This document shows, in pieces, positions 44,925-54,368 of a stretch of DNA of 64,000 nt. Source of the stretch: an uncultured Alphaproteobacteria bacterium (GTDB taxonomy: Bacteria > Pseudomonadota > Alphaproteobacteria > HIMB59 > GCA-002718135). The stretch lies in NCBI GenBank assembly GCA_902613275.1, contig CACMGM010000002.1, forward strand, positions 40,709 through 104,708, in the 5' to 3' direction. The position numbers and the translations under genes were made by a program. Under the pieces are notes generated by a model. The model was given only the letters and a program-made list of their open reading frames with translations, did no database searches and was not told where the DNA came from. Position 1 is the stretch's first letter. Every line of letters begins with the position of its first letter.

Positions 44925-46218
44925 GCTTTCGATTTTTGTATTGCAGTTTTTGATATTAATTATAGCACTCACATTTATTTTTACCAATCCATTTATTATA
45001 TCCTTAGATATAGGAAATTTAAAATATTCTTTTTCTTCAAATTTATTTTCTGTTGTCTTTATATCTTTTATTTTTCTATTGTATTTGATGTTTTATTTAT
45101 TTTTCCGATCTAGACTTTCACTTGGTAAATATTTTTTAAAAAATAAATATCATAAAATCGAAAAAGGCTACTTACACTTTGTCGACGCAATGATAGCTGT
45201 TGCAAACAAAGATAATAAGACAGCCTTAAAATCACATAAAAAAATGGTTAGTTATCTTAAAGATGATCCATCATTATCTCTGTTACTAAAGGCTGAAGTT
45301 TTAAAGATTGAAAAAAAATTTCCAGAATTAAATAATGTTTATGAAGATATGATTAAATCAAATAAAACGGAAACACTTGGATATAGAGGTTTAATGGAAC
45401 AAAATTTAAGAAATCAAGATTATCATCATGCCTTCTTATATGGAGAAAAATTATTTTCAATTAATCCAAATATTGAAAAACTTTATGACACTCTAATATT
45501 TATTGCTGCAAAAACAAAAAACTGGAATCAAATAGTTTTATTATCAGATAAAGCTTTTTCGCATAAAATAATAAGTAAAATTGATTTAAATGAAAATAAA
45601 TCAGTAGGATTTTATGAAATAGCTAAAATAAAGTATGTTAGTGATATTAAGGATTCTTTAAAAAATATTTTGAAAGCATTAGATTTGAAAAAAAATTTTC
45701 CTCCATATGTAAAGCTTCATCTAGAAATTATTGCTGGTTTGAATGATAAAAGAAACCTTAAAAAATTAATCAGGAAATATTGGAGTTTAAATCCAAGCTC
45801 TTTGCTTCGTTCTATCATAATAAAAATACTTAATGATAACAATTTTACTGATATACAATTCATAAATGAAATAATTAACAATAATGCTAGTGAAGAAGAG
45901 TCCAAAAAACTTTTAATTTATTTTGCTATAAAAAATTCAAACTGGGATGTTGCTAGAAAAAATATTTCAGGTATGATTGGAGTTAATCCATCAAAAGAAA
46001 TTTGTTATTTTATGTCTGATATAGAACTCGGAGAAAATAATGATAAACAGAAAAGTGATGCTTGGATAATGAGAGCTGAAAATGCTAGCATCGAAGATAC
46101 ATGGATTTGTAGAATTTCAAATCAAGCTCAAGATGAATGGAGCCCTTTATCTAATTCTGGAAATTATAATTCTCTTGTTTGGACAACTCATAAAATGCTA
46201 AGACAAAATAATAATTAA
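44917..46218 (+). CDS. hemY: HemY-type TPR inner-membrane protein
   Basis: The 433-residue protein has two N-terminal membrane segments (about 5-25 and 42-66) followed by a helical TPR domain. ALKSHKKMVSYLKDDPSLSLLLKAE and YGEKLFSINPN (first part split: ALKSHKKMVSY and LKDDPSLSLLLKAE) resemble the HemY_N and TPR parts of the protein long called HemY. Its role in heme metabolism is uncertain. The C-terminal third ends with a WICRISNQAQDEWSPLS segment, where alphaproteobacterial HemY has 'WxCxxCgxxxxeWxpxC'; here the cysteines are reduced to one. It is followed after 1 bp by a glycosyltransferase gene. Confidence 0.83.
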   Translation: MYRLSIFVLQFLILIIALTFIFTNPFIISLDIGNLKYSFSSNLFSVVFISFIFLLYLMFYLFFRSRLSLGKYFLKNKYHKIEKGYLHFVDAMIAVANKDNKTALKSHKKMVSYLKDDPSLSLLLKAEVLKIEKKFPELNNVYEDMIKSNKTETLGYRGLMEQNLRNQDYHHAFLYGEKLFSINPNIEKLYDTLIFIAAKTKNWNQIVLLSDKAFSHKIISKIDLNENKSVGFYEIAKIKYVSDIKDSLKNILKALDLKKNFPPYVKLHLEIIAGLNDKRNLKKLIRKYWSLNPSSLLRSIIIKILNDNNFTDIQFINEIINNNASEEESKKLLIYFAIKNSNWDVARKNISGMIGVNPSKEICYFMSDIELGENNDKQKSDAWIMRAENASIEDTWICRISNQAQDEWSPLSNSGNYNSLVWTTHKMLRQNNN

Positions 46219-46219
46219 T

Positions 46220-46921
46220 ATGAAACTACATTTCTTTATAGGATATGATTCTAAAGAAGACATTGCTTATAGAGTTTGTAAACATTCACTTCTAAAACGC
46301 TCTAGTATTGATGTAAATGTTGTTTCTTTGAAATTAGAAGAGCTTATAGCCAGAAACATGTATACTAGAAATGTTGATCCGCTAGCTTCTACACAATTTA
46401 CTTATTCTAGATTTTTAGTACCCAAACTCATGAATTATCAAGGATGGGCAGTATTTTGTGATTGTGATTTTATTTTTTTAGGCGATGTTTCAAACTTATT
46501 AAATAATCTAGACGAAACTAAAGCAGCTTATTGTGTTCAACATGACTACACACCTAAAGAAAAACATAAGATGGATGGACAAAAACAAACTATTTACCCA
46601 AGAAAAAATTGGTCTAGTTTTATTTTATACAATTGCTCTCATTCCAGTACAAAGAATCTTACTGTTGAAAAAGTAAATAATGAAACCGGAGCATATCTCC
46701 ATCAATTTAAATGGTGCAAAGATGATGAAATTGGTTCTTTAGACGAAAGATGGAATTGGTTAGAGGGTTGGACCTCAGGTCATAACAATAAAAAACCTTA
46801 TGCAGTTCATTATACACGAGGTGGACCTTGGTTTTCTGAATGGCAAGATGTTGAATTTGCAAATGAATGGCTACTGGAAAGAGATGAATATCTTTCTAAA
46901 AAGTTTAATTCAAATATCTAA
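46220..46921 (+). CDS. GT8-like glycosyltransferase
   Basis: The 233-residue protein has the GT-A fold of family 8 or a near relative. HFFIGYDSKEDIAYRVCKHSL near the start is followed by a metal-binding DxD motif inside AVFCDCDFIFLGDVSNLL (about 77-94). The conserved TQFTYSRFLVPKLM and the C-terminal HYTRGGPWF agree with retaining transferases that use UDP-sugars. Acceptor and donor are unknown. It is likely co-transcribed with hemY (1 bp) and overlaps the end of the convergent TPR-glycosyltransferase gene by 12 bp. Confidence 0.82.
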   Translation: MKLHFFIGYDSKEDIAYRVCKHSLLKRSSIDVNVVSLKLEELIARNMYTRNVDPLASTQFTYSRFLVPKLMNYQGWAVFCDCDFIFLGDVSNLLNNLDETKAAYCVQHDYTPKEKHKMDGQKQTIYPRKNWSSFILYNCSHSSTKNLTVEKVNNETGAYLHQFKWCKDDEIGSLDERWNWLEGWTSGHNNKKPYAVHYTRGGPWFSEWQDVEFANEWLLERDEYLSKKFNSNI

Positions 46922-48697
46922 AATATTATTGAAAAATTTAGAATTTTTTAAAAAATTCTTTTTATCAATTAAACTAACAGAATTATACCAAGGGGTATTT
47001 TCTGTTTTTTGATTCCAATAATGAAAAACAGCAAAATTTTCTGGCTTAATTAAAATTGTTTTCACACCCAATGCTCCAGCTAGATGGGCAGTACTGTTAC
47101 TAATTGTAACAAATACATCTAATGACTTTAATAACGAAGCAATACCTTCAAAATCGTTATACAAATCCAGACCTTCTATATCTAGTAATTTATTTTTTGC
47201 ACTTTTATTGAAACTATTAATTTCATCCTTAACATCACCATATTGTAAATTAAAGATATGACAGTTACTAAGATTAAAAATTTTATTAAAATCTTTGAGG
47301 TTAAGTGACTTGTCTGTTGCAAATTTATTATTGAAACTTTTCCAAGATAATCCAATTTTGTATCTTTTTTTATAAGTTGACAAATTTTTTTGCATTTCCT
47401 CAAATTTTTTTTTGTCTACTTCTAAAAAAGAATTATTTTTAAAATCTTTTATATTTTTACGATAATATCTACCTAAACTTCCTGCATAAATTATATTATT
47501 AATTTTTTTAAACTTCTCATCATCATTTGTAATAGTACCAATGCTAACAAATTTTTTACTATATTCAGGGAATGATCTTTTGTAGAGATTTAATAATCGA
47601 GGATCACACTCTATAATTGTGCTATTTATATCATTTAAAAGATCTCCATACATAGAGCTATAAAGAATTTCATCTCCAACTCCCTGTTCGCGTACAATTA
47701 AAAATTTACTTCTTTTATTATTCAGGGTACTTGATCTATAAATTTTGCTATTTAATTTTTTAACATAACTATTTTTCTCTCTAAAATCTTCTAAATCCAA
47801 TCTTCCATCAAAGTAATTCCAACCATTTTCAAAATCGTGATCCTTTAAATATATAAAAGAAATTGTTTTTTGTATATCACCATCATTTTTTTTCATTTCT
47901 AAAGCTTTAAAACTATATTCCTTAGCCTTTTTATGATTTTCTAAATCAAAATAAATTTTTGCCAAATTGTTATAGATATAAGCATTATTTGGATTTATAG
48001 AAAGTGCCTGTTTGTAATAGTCGATAGCTTTATCATATGATAATTCTTCCCTATAAAAACCCGCAATATTATTTAATAAATAAAAAGATAAATTGTCAGT
48101 TTTTAGAGCTTTTAAATAACATTCCTCAGCTTTTAATCTTTCTTGCTTTTCTCGGTAAGTTTTAGCTAAAGAATTTAGTGCTGAAAGATTTTTTGAGTCT
48201 ATTTTTAATACATTTTCAAATATTTTAACCGCTTCATCGTAATTCTTTTCATGAAATAAGCACTGACCTATTATATTTAAGCAAGCTATGTCTTTATTAT
48301 CTTTTTTAAGATAAAATAAGCAAATCTTTTTCGCCTCTTCAATTCTATTTAATTTATATAGAATGAAAGCCTTGTCTTTATCAACATTTTCAATTGTCTC
48401 TATTTTTAAAATATTTTCTATTGTATTAAGCGCTTCATTAAAATTTGCTTCTACAATATCAATGTTATAAAGATTAATCATCGCTTTGATATTTTTTTCA
48501 ACTTTTATTAAATGATTATAATTTTTTCTAGCTTCTTCATTGAGATTTAAATTTTGCTGAATAACTGCTAAGTTATAACGTAATAAATTATTATCTTTAT
48601 TTTTTTTGAAAATTTTTTGAAGTTCTTTATAACTTCTTAATTTATCACCTGCCTCATATCTTTTTAGAATAATATTAATTTGAGAAATTAAATTCAT
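46910..48697 (-). CDS. TPR-glycosyltransferase fusion (copy 1)
   Basis: The 595-residue protein has an N-terminal array of tetratricopeptide repeats (about 1-270) with units such as YNNLAKIYFDLENHKKAKEY. The C-terminal domain (about 300-580) reads like a GT-B glycosyltransferase of the ADP-heptose or O-GlcNAc-transferase-like kind: LIVREQGVGDEILYSSMY, GLSWKSF, and the donor-binding SNSTAHLAGALGVKTILI. Such fusions are common in marine bacteria for protein or flagellin/surface glycosylation, but the target is not known. It overlaps the upstream paralogue by 23 bp. Confidence 0.78.
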   Translation of the reverse strand: MNLISQINIILKRYEAGDKLRSYKELQKIFKKNKDNNLLRYNLAVIQQNLNLNEEARKNYNHLIKVEKNIKAMINLYNIDIVEANFNEALNTIENILKIETIENVDKDKAFILYKLNRIEEAKKICLFYLKKDNKDIACLNIIGQCLFHEKNYDEAVKIFENVLKIDSKNLSALNSLAKTYREKQERLKAEECYLKALKTDNLSFYLLNNIAGFYREELSYDKAIDYYKQALSINPNNAYIYNNLAKIYFDLENHKKAKEYSFKALEMKKNDGDIQKTISFIYLKDHDFENGWNYFDGRLDLEDFREKNSYVKKLNSKIYRSSTLNNKRSKFLIVREQGVGDEILYSSMYGDLLNDINSTIIECDPRLLNLYKRSFPEYSKKFVSIGTITNDDEKFKKINNIIYAGSLGRYYRKNIKDFKNNSFLEVDKKKFEEMQKNLSTYKKRYKIGLSWKSFNNKFATDKSLNLKDFNKIFNLSNCHIFNLQYGDVKDEINSFNKSAKNKLLDIEGLDLYNDFEGIASLLKSLDVFVTISNSTAHLAGALGVKTILIKPENFAVFHYWNQKTENTPWYNSVSLIDKKNFLKNSKFFNNILDI

Positions 48698-50480
48698 TAT
48701 TTTTTTCTACAACGTTATTTATTTGTTCTATAGTTTTACTTTTTGAATTTTCTATTCCTAAAACTTTTATATTTTTATACCAGATTGAAGATCCAGTACT
48801 AGTATTCCAATAGAAATATGTTGATGATTTTTTTGGACATATTAATATTGTAGGTATTCCTAAAGCCCCTGCAAAATGAGCTGTTGAGTTGCTAACTGTT
48901 ATAAACAGATCTAAATTTTTTAGTAAACCCATACAAGATTCTATGTCATTGAATAAATCCAAATCATCAAATGTTTTTAAATATTTATTCTGACTTGATA
49001 AATATTCTTTATCATTATCAATATTTCCATATTGCAAGTTTATTATAAGTCTATCATTAGTAAACAAAGGTTGAAAATCTTTGATAGATAATGATTTTAA
49101 ACTACCATAAATATTTATAACACTTTTCCAGGAAATACCTATTTTCAGTTTTTCGTTGTAACGAGATAGCTTTTCTTTGTATGCATCAACAATATCCTTT
49201 CTAGCTAATAAGTAACTACTATTAGTAAAGTCAGTTTTTCTCTTCCTAAAAAATTTGACCATACTTCCAGCATATATTACATTATCAAATTCAGATATTT
49301 TCGAATTTTTTGAATAGTATCCATCTTCAACAAAAATATTATTTTGAAACGATCGTCTAAAAACTGATACCAGTCTTTTATCAGCTTCAATGTTAATATT
49401 TTGAAAATTATCGATCATATTTTGGTATACAGAGCTAAATAAAATTTCCTCTCCAATTCCTTGTTCCCTTAAAATTAGTATTTTATTTTTTGGATTTACT
49501 TTCAGTTTACCAAACAAGTTATTTTCAACTAATTCAAAATTACTTAATTTGACTTTATTTTTTTCAATCAACAATCTTGAATCAAACAAGTCCCACGAAC
49601 TGGAAAAATTATTTAATTTTAATTGTAAAGTACAATAAGCATATTGTAATTTATAATCATATGGATTAATTTTAATCGCTTTATCATAGTAAATTTTAGC
49701 TTCTTTTTCATTATTACCTCTGCAATAACAAATTGCAATATTAGATAAAATTTCTTGATTATTTGGATCTAGATCTAATGCTTTATTATAAATTTTTATT
49801 GCTTCTAAAATATTATCTTGAAGACTTAAAACATTACCTAAGTTTAAGAGGGTTTTAGCATTATCTGAGTCAATTTCATGAGCATTTTTAAATACTCTAT
49901 ATGCATCATCTAGTTTCTCTAACTCGAGTAAACAAACACCTAAATTATTATAACTATCAATATATTTACCATTTATTTTAATTGCTTTTTCAAAATAATT
50001 TTTTGCATCATGAAAGTTATTATTCTTTAAATATATTAATCCTTTGATATTATAACCAAAGAAATCATTCTCTTTCAATTTTGAAATATTGTCTATATAT
50101 TTTTTTGCATTATCAAAACTATTTTTTAAAAAATATATATAAGCTTTATCACGCATTGCATAATAATGATCTTTGTCTATTTTAAGAATTAAATTAATAT
50201 TTTCTAATGCTTCATCTAATGAAGATTTAGTTAAAAATAATTTATAAATTTTAGTAAGATATTCAATATTACTCTTATCGATTAACAAAATTTTTTTTAA
50301 AGAATTTATTGTCGTATCTACATCACCCATTTTTTGTGCTATTTGTGATAGTATATTTAGAACATTAATATTTTTATGATATTTTGTTGATAGTTTTTTA
50401 ATATCTTCGTAGGCAAGATTTTTATCTATGCTGTTAAATGTATTAACTATTTTTTTTAGTTTATTTTCTAAATTAGACAT
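48675..50480 (-). CDS. TPR-glycosyltransferase fusion (copy 2)
   Basis: The 601-residue protein is a tandem paralogue of the downstream gene (46910-48697). It has TPRs in the first half (for instance YNNLGVCLLELEKLDDAYRV and LDPNNQEILSNIAICY) and a GT-B-like second half with ILREQGIGEEILFSSVYQ, GISWKSV, LRYGN-like NLQYGN and SNSTAHFAGALGIPTILI. The 'xREQGxGxExLxSS' element near the domain boundary is shared by both copies and probably helps form the active site. It starts 60 bp downstream of the Bax inhibitor-1 gene, whose terminator separates them. Confidence 0.78.
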   Translation of the reverse strand: MSNLENKLKKIVNTFNSIDKNLAYEDIKKLSTKYHKNINVLNILSQIAQKMGDVDTTINSLKKILLIDKSNIEYLTKIYKLFLTKSSLDEALENINLILKIDKDHYYAMRDKAYIYFLKNSFDNAKKYIDNISKLKENDFFGYNIKGLIYLKNNNFHDAKNYFEKAIKINGKYIDSYNNLGVCLLELEKLDDAYRVFKNAHEIDSDNAKTLLNLGNVLSLQDNILEAIKIYNKALDLDPNNQEILSNIAICYCRGNNEKEAKIYYDKAIKINPYDYKLQYAYCTLQLKLNNFSSSWDLFDSRLLIEKNKVKLSNFELVENNLFGKLKVNPKNKILILREQGIGEEILFSSVYQNMIDNFQNINIEADKRLVSVFRRSFQNNIFVEDGYYSKNSKISEFDNVIYAGSMVKFFRKRKTDFTNSSYLLARKDIVDAYKEKLSRYNEKLKIGISWKSVINIYGSLKSLSIKDFQPLFTNDRLIINLQYGNIDNDKEYLSSQNKYLKTFDDLDLFNDIESCMGLLKNLDLFITVSNSTAHFAGALGIPTILICPKKSSTYFYWNTSTGSSIWYKNIKVLGIENSKSKTIEQINNVVEKNNEFNFSN

Positions 50481-50508
50481 AAAAAAACCCAGTCTTTAAT
50501 AGACTGGG
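50481..50508 (-). terminator. Rho-independent terminator of the Bax inhibitor-1 gene
   Basis: On the minus strand, CCCAGTCT pairs with AGACTGGG around a 5-base loop and is followed by a run of seven Ts (50487-50481). It lies 33 bp downstream of the Bax inhibitor-1 stop and abuts the start codon of the TPR-glycosyltransferase gene. Confidence 0.88.
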
Positions 50509-50540
50509 TATAATAAAAAGATATTTGGGTTTTAAAAGAA

Positions 50541-51293
50541 TTATCTTCTTTGGCCAAATAATTGTAGTAATAATATAAATAGATTGATGAAGTCCAAATA
50601 CAGTTTTAATGCACCCATCAATGCTTTTTTTGATCCTATTTCTTCACTATCACCACCGTAATACATATTTTTGATATTTTGAGTATCGTATGCTGTTAGT
50701 CCCACAAATACCAAAACACCAATAACGGATATTGCAAATTGTAACGCTGTTGAACCAACAAAAATATTAACAACACTTGCAATGATAATACCAATGAGTC
50801 CCATAAATAAGAAACCACCAAGTTTTGTTAAGTCTCTTTTTGTTGTATATCCATACAAGCTCATTGCACCGAATGTACCTGCGGTAATGAAAAATACTCT
50901 TGCTATAGAAGTTTGAGTAAATTCAATAAATACTGAAGCTAGAGATAATCCCATAATACTTGCAAATAACCAAAATGTTATCTGAGCTGCGGATACTGAC
51001 ATCCTATTAATTCTAGCACTCAAATAAAAAACAAATCCTAGCGGAGCTAGCATAACGATCCATTTTAGTGGAGATCCAAAAAGTAATGCACCCACTTGAG
51101 TTACACCCACGATTTGACCCATTTCATTAGTAACTATGGACGCTTTTCCAAAGAAGTAAGCAATAAATCCAGTAAGTAACAAGCCAATTGTCATATAATT
51201 GTAGACTTTAAGCATATACTCTCTCAAGCCTTCATCAATTGCCGCCTGATCTACTGATTTTGTATAAGATCGTTGATTAAAATCTAAAGCCAT
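50541..51293 (-). CDS. Bax inhibitor-1/YccA-family membrane protein
   Basis: The 250-residue protein has seven hydrophobic membrane segments, a short cytoplasmic N-terminus (QRSYTKSVDQAAIDEGLREY) and the family's conserved C-terminal Asp-rich part GLTAYDTQNIKNMYY and ALKLYLDFINLFILLLQLFG. Relatives include YccA, which protects FtsH substrates, and pH-sensitive calcium leak channels. The bacterial role is not settled. A GGAG ribosome binding site before the ATG and an own terminator suggest an independently transcribed, well expressed gene. Confidence 0.94.
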   Translation of the reverse strand: MALDFNQRSYTKSVDQAAIDEGLREYMLKVYNYMTIGLLLTGFIAYFFGKASIVTNEMGQIVGVTQVGALLFGSPLKWIVMLAPLGFVFYLSARINRMSVSAAQITFWLFASIMGLSLASVFIEFTQTSIARVFFITAGTFGAMSLYGYTTKRDLTKLGGFLFMGLIGIIIASVVNIFVGSTALQFAISVIGVLVFVGLTAYDTQNIKNMYYGGDSEEIGSKKALMGALKLYLDFINLFILLLQLFGQRR

Positions 51294-51363
51294 AATTTCT
51301 CCTTTTAATTATTACTAATATCGCTATAAATCCGACAATTTCAAGGCATTTTATAAAAATAGT

Positions 51364-52413
51364 ATGAAGTATAGAAAACTAGGGACCACAGATTTAAAAA
51401 TAAGCGTTATTTGTTTAGGAACAATGACCTGGGGAGAACAAAATAACCAAGAAGACGGTTTTAAACAAATGGACTACGCTTTTGAAAGAGGCATCAATTT
51501 TTTTGATACAGCTGAGGTTTACTCTATACCAACTAGAGCGGAAACCTATGGCAAAACAGAGGAAATAATTGGTAATTGGTTTGCTCAAAACAATAAACGA
51601 AAAGATGTTATTTTAGCAACTAAAATTTGTGCAAAAAGCGAAGGGAATAGTTGGATTAGAGATGGAGGACCAAATCTAATTTTCGATAAAAAAAATATTA
51701 ATAAAGCTGTTGATGGTAGTCTTAAAAGATTAAAAACTGATTATATCGATTTATATCAACTTCATGCACCAGAGAGAAAAGTACCAAAGTTTGGAAAACT
51801 AGATTTTGAATATGATCCTGAAGATTCATGGGTTGAGTTAGAGGAAGTATTATTTTGTCTCCAAGATTTAATTAAGCAAGGAAAAGTAAGACACATAGGT
51901 GTCTCTAATGAAACACCTTGGGGCGTTATGAAATATATGAAATTATCTGAAGAAAAAAATCTTCCCAGGATGATGTCTATTCAAAATGTTTATAGTTTAG
52001 TAAATAGAATTTTTGATATCCATAACTCTGAAGTATCAATAAGAGAGAATTGTGGTTTATTAGCTTACTCACCTTTAGCAGGAGGAAGATTAAGTGGAAA
52101 ATATATTGGTGGTAAAAATCCATCTAATACAAGATTTACATTATGGGCTAATCGCTTTGATAGACATAATACAGTGAGAGGAGAAAATGCTATCGAAAAA
52201 TATGTTAATCTTGCTAACAAGCATGGCATTGCACCATCTACATTTGCTAACGCTTTTGTGAATGATCGTCCTTTTGTTACTAGTAACATTATTGGAGCAA
52301 CAACAATGGAGCAACTTAAAGAAAATATAGATAGCATTGATATAACTTTAAGCGATGATATTTTACAAGAGATTGAAGATATTCATCTTTATGATCCAAA
52401 TCCTTGCGTGTAA
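51364..52413 (+). CDS. Aldo/keto reductase, Tas type (copy 1)
   Basis: This NADP(H)-linked aldo/keto reductase has 349 residues. The catalytic tetrad can be placed: Asp in FDTAEVYS, Tyr of VYS, Lys in ILATKIC and His in YQLHAPERK. The N-terminus MKYRKLGTTDLKISVICLGTMTWGEQN and the segment GVSNETPWGVMKY match the E. coli Tas group. The substrate is unknown. It is followed after 18 bp by a close paralogue sharing long identical DNA stretches, for example 52231-52346. It is the first gene to the right of the divergent Bax inhibitor-1 gene. Confidence 0.92.
   Translation: MKYRKLGTTDLKISVICLGTMTWGEQNNQEDGFKQMDYAFERGINFFDTAEVYSIPTRAETYGKTEEIIGNWFAQNNKRKDVILATKICAKSEGNSWIRDGGPNLIFDKKNINKAVDGSLKRLKTDYIDLYQLHAPERKVPKFGKLDFEYDPEDSWVELEEVLFCLQDLIKQGKVRHIGVSNETPWGVMKYMKLSEEKNLPRMMSIQNVYSLVNRIFDIHNSEVSIRENCGLLAYSPLAGGRLSGKYIGGKNPSNTRFTLWANRFDRHNTVRGENAIEKYVNLANKHGIAPSTFANAFVNDRPFVTSNIIGATTMEQLKENIDSIDITLSDDILQEIEDIHLYDPNPCV
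52231..52346 (+). repeat. 116 bp exact repeat within tandem reductase genes (left copy)
   Basis: This segment near the 3' end of reductase copy 1 is identical, base for base, to 53302-53417 in copy 2, although flanking coding sequence differs at many third positions. A second shared block of about 39 bp starts at 52021. Confidence 0.85.
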
Positions 52414-52431
52414 TAATTATGTATATAAAAA

Positions 52432-53484
52432 ATGAAATATAGAAAATTAGGTAATACAGATATTGATGTAAGTGTAATTTGTTTAGGCACAATGACTTTT
52501 GGTGAGCAAAATAGTCAACAAGAAGGTTTTGATCAAATGGATTATGCAGTTGAAAGTGGTGTCAATTTTTTTGACACTGCTGAGTTATATGCTGTCATGC
52601 CTAGAAAAGAAACTTATGGAAAAACAGAAGAAATAGTTGGCAATTGGTTTCAAGAAAGGAAAAGTAGAGACAAAATTATTTTAGCTTCAAAAATAGCTTC
52701 AAAATCAGATGGCCTTGAGTGGATAAGAGAAGGATCAAAAAGTTTAGGTTTTGATAAAAAAAATATGAACGCTGCTATAGATGAGAGTCTCAAAAGATTA
52801 AAAACTGATTATATTGATTTATATCAATTACACTGGCCAGAGAGAAAAGTACCAAAATTTGGAATTTTAGACTTTGAATATGACGCAAGTGATAATGATT
52901 GGACTACAGTAGAGGAAGTTTTATATAATCTAGATCAACTTGTGAAAGCAGGTAAAATTAGATACGCTGGTTTATCGAATGAAACACCATGGGGTGTTAT
53001 GAAATACCTTCAAATTTCAAAAGAAAAAAATCTTCCACGCATGATGTCAATACAGAATGTTTATAGTTTAGTTAACCGAGTATTTGATATTCATAACTCT
53101 GAAGTATCAATAAGAGAGAATTGTGGTTTACTTGCTTACTCCCCTTTAGCAGGTGGAAGATTAAGTGGTAAATATATTGGTGGTAAAAATCCAGAAAAAG
53201 CAAGGTATACTCTTTGGCCAAGACGTTTTTCCAGACACCATACCGATAGAGGGGAAAGTGCAATAGAAAAATATTTTAAACTTTCTCAAAAATATGAAAT
53301 GGCACCATCTACATTTGCTAACGCTTTTGTGAATGATCGTCCTTTTGTTACTAGTAACATTATTGGAGCAACAACAATGGAGCAACTTAAAGAAAATATA
53401 GATAGCATTGATATAACGCTTTCAAAAGAAATATTAAAAGAAATTGAGGACATACACTTATCTGATCCTAATCCTTGTGTTTAA
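52432..53484 (+). CDS. Aldo/keto reductase, Tas type (copy 2)
   Basis: This is a tandem paralogue of the preceding gene, 350 residues, with the same tetrad (FDTAELYA, ILASKIA, YQLHWPERK) and the Tas-like start YRKLGNTDIDVSVICLGTMTFGEQN. Here the tetrad-His segment reads LHWPER, as in E. coli Tas, whereas copy 1 has LHAPER; this may change the substrate pocket. The 3' third is locally identical in DNA to copy 1, which points to gene conversion. The two genes probably form one transcript. Confidence 0.92.
   Translation: MKYRKLGNTDIDVSVICLGTMTFGEQNSQQEGFDQMDYAVESGVNFFDTAELYAVMPRKETYGKTEEIVGNWFQERKSRDKIILASKIASKSDGLEWIREGSKSLGFDKKNMNAAIDESLKRLKTDYIDLYQLHWPERKVPKFGILDFEYDASDNDWTTVEEVLYNLDQLVKAGKIRYAGLSNETPWGVMKYLQISKEKNLPRMMSIQNVYSLVNRVFDIHNSEVSIRENCGLLAYSPLAGGRLSGKYIGGKNPEKARYTLWPRRFSRHHTDRGESAIEKYFKLSQKYEMAPSTFANAFVNDRPFVTSNIIGATTMEQLKENIDSIDITLSKEILKEIEDIHLSDPNPCV
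53302..53417 (+). repeat. 116 bp exact repeat within tandem reductase genes (right copy)
   Basis: Partner of 52231-52346. Synonymous sites are also identical, which selection on the protein alone would not maintain, so recent gene conversion or unequal recombination is the simplest explanation. Confidence 0.85.
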
Positions 53485-53487
53485 CCT

Positions 53488-54363
53488 TTATATTTTAATT
53501 TTATCTAATAACCTACGAACATCTTCAACATATCTTCTATCCCATAAGTAAACATTTAATAATGAATAATATAATTGATAAACTGGTTCATATTCTAAAT
53601 AATATTTATCAACCTTGATATGATCGTTGTATTTATCTAAAAAATTATTATCAATGAATTTCGGGTTAAACCACCGCAAATAAGAAACTTCTAATTCATT
53701 GTGACCATAAAATGATCCCGGGTCAATAAAACCTATAAACTTTTTGTTTTTAAAAAGAATATTTCCTTCCCATAAATCACCGTGTAATAAAGATGGTGGT
53801 GGGTTAGTTGGAATAAAATTATCCATTTTTTTGATCAATAAATCAATTTTAGTATTAATTGTTTTATCCATAGGCTTATTTTTATTAACTAAATCAAAAA
53901 TGTAAGATAGTCTTTTATCTGTATAGAACTCTTTCCAATTTTTAGATTTAGAATTAATCTGCTTTAAACCGCCAATTTGTGTATCAAAATCAAAACCATA
54001 ATCTTGATTCTTTATTGAATGAATAGAAATTATGGAATTTAACAAATCAACATTTGTTTTTTCTGGTTGATCATCATTATTACTCATGAATGACATGATT
54101 AGAAATCTATCATTATAGTTAATAATATTTGGAAAATAATTAAACTTTTGTTTATTAAAAAATACAAGATTATCTTTTTCAGATTTTATAGCATTAAATT
54201 CATCATTATTTTTGTAATAATATTTAACAATAAATTCCTTACTGTCATTTGTAATAATTTTTAAACAATTAATACCAAAAGAGTCTGATAATAACTTGCT
54301 ATCTATAATTTTTTTATTATCTAGAAGTTTTTCTATTTCTATAATGATACTTTTTTCAATCAT
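53488..54363 (-). CDS. Fructosamine kinase-family protein
   Basis: Members phosphorylate ketosamines (fructosamine, ribulosamine) on proteins or free amino acids and so start deglycation. The 291-residue protein has the aminoglycoside-phosphotransferase-like fold: the catalytic loop LLHGDLWEGNILF (about 199-211) and the metal-binding IDPGSFYGHNELE (about 219-231), the 'DPAxxyGhrExD' signature of the family. The ATG at 54363 was chosen because an upstream start at 54378 would overlap the divergent membrane-protein gene and adds only a few residues. The actual substrate is unknown. Confidence 0.87.
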   Translation of the reverse strand: MIEKSIIIEIEKLLDNKKIIDSKLLSDSFGINCLKIITNDSKEFIVKYYYKNNDEFNAIKSEKDNLVFFNKQKFNYFPNIINYNDRFLIMSFMSNNDDQPEKTNVDLLNSIISIHSIKNQDYGFDFDTQIGGLKQINSKSKNWKEFYTDKRLSYIFDLVNKNKPMDKTINTKIDLLIKKMDNFIPTNPPPSLLHGDLWEGNILFKNKKFIGFIDPGSFYGHNELEVSYLRWFNPKFIDNNFLDKYNDHIKVDKYYLEYEPVYQLYYSLLNVYLWDRRYVEDVRRLLDKIKI

Positions 54364-54368
54364 ACAAA

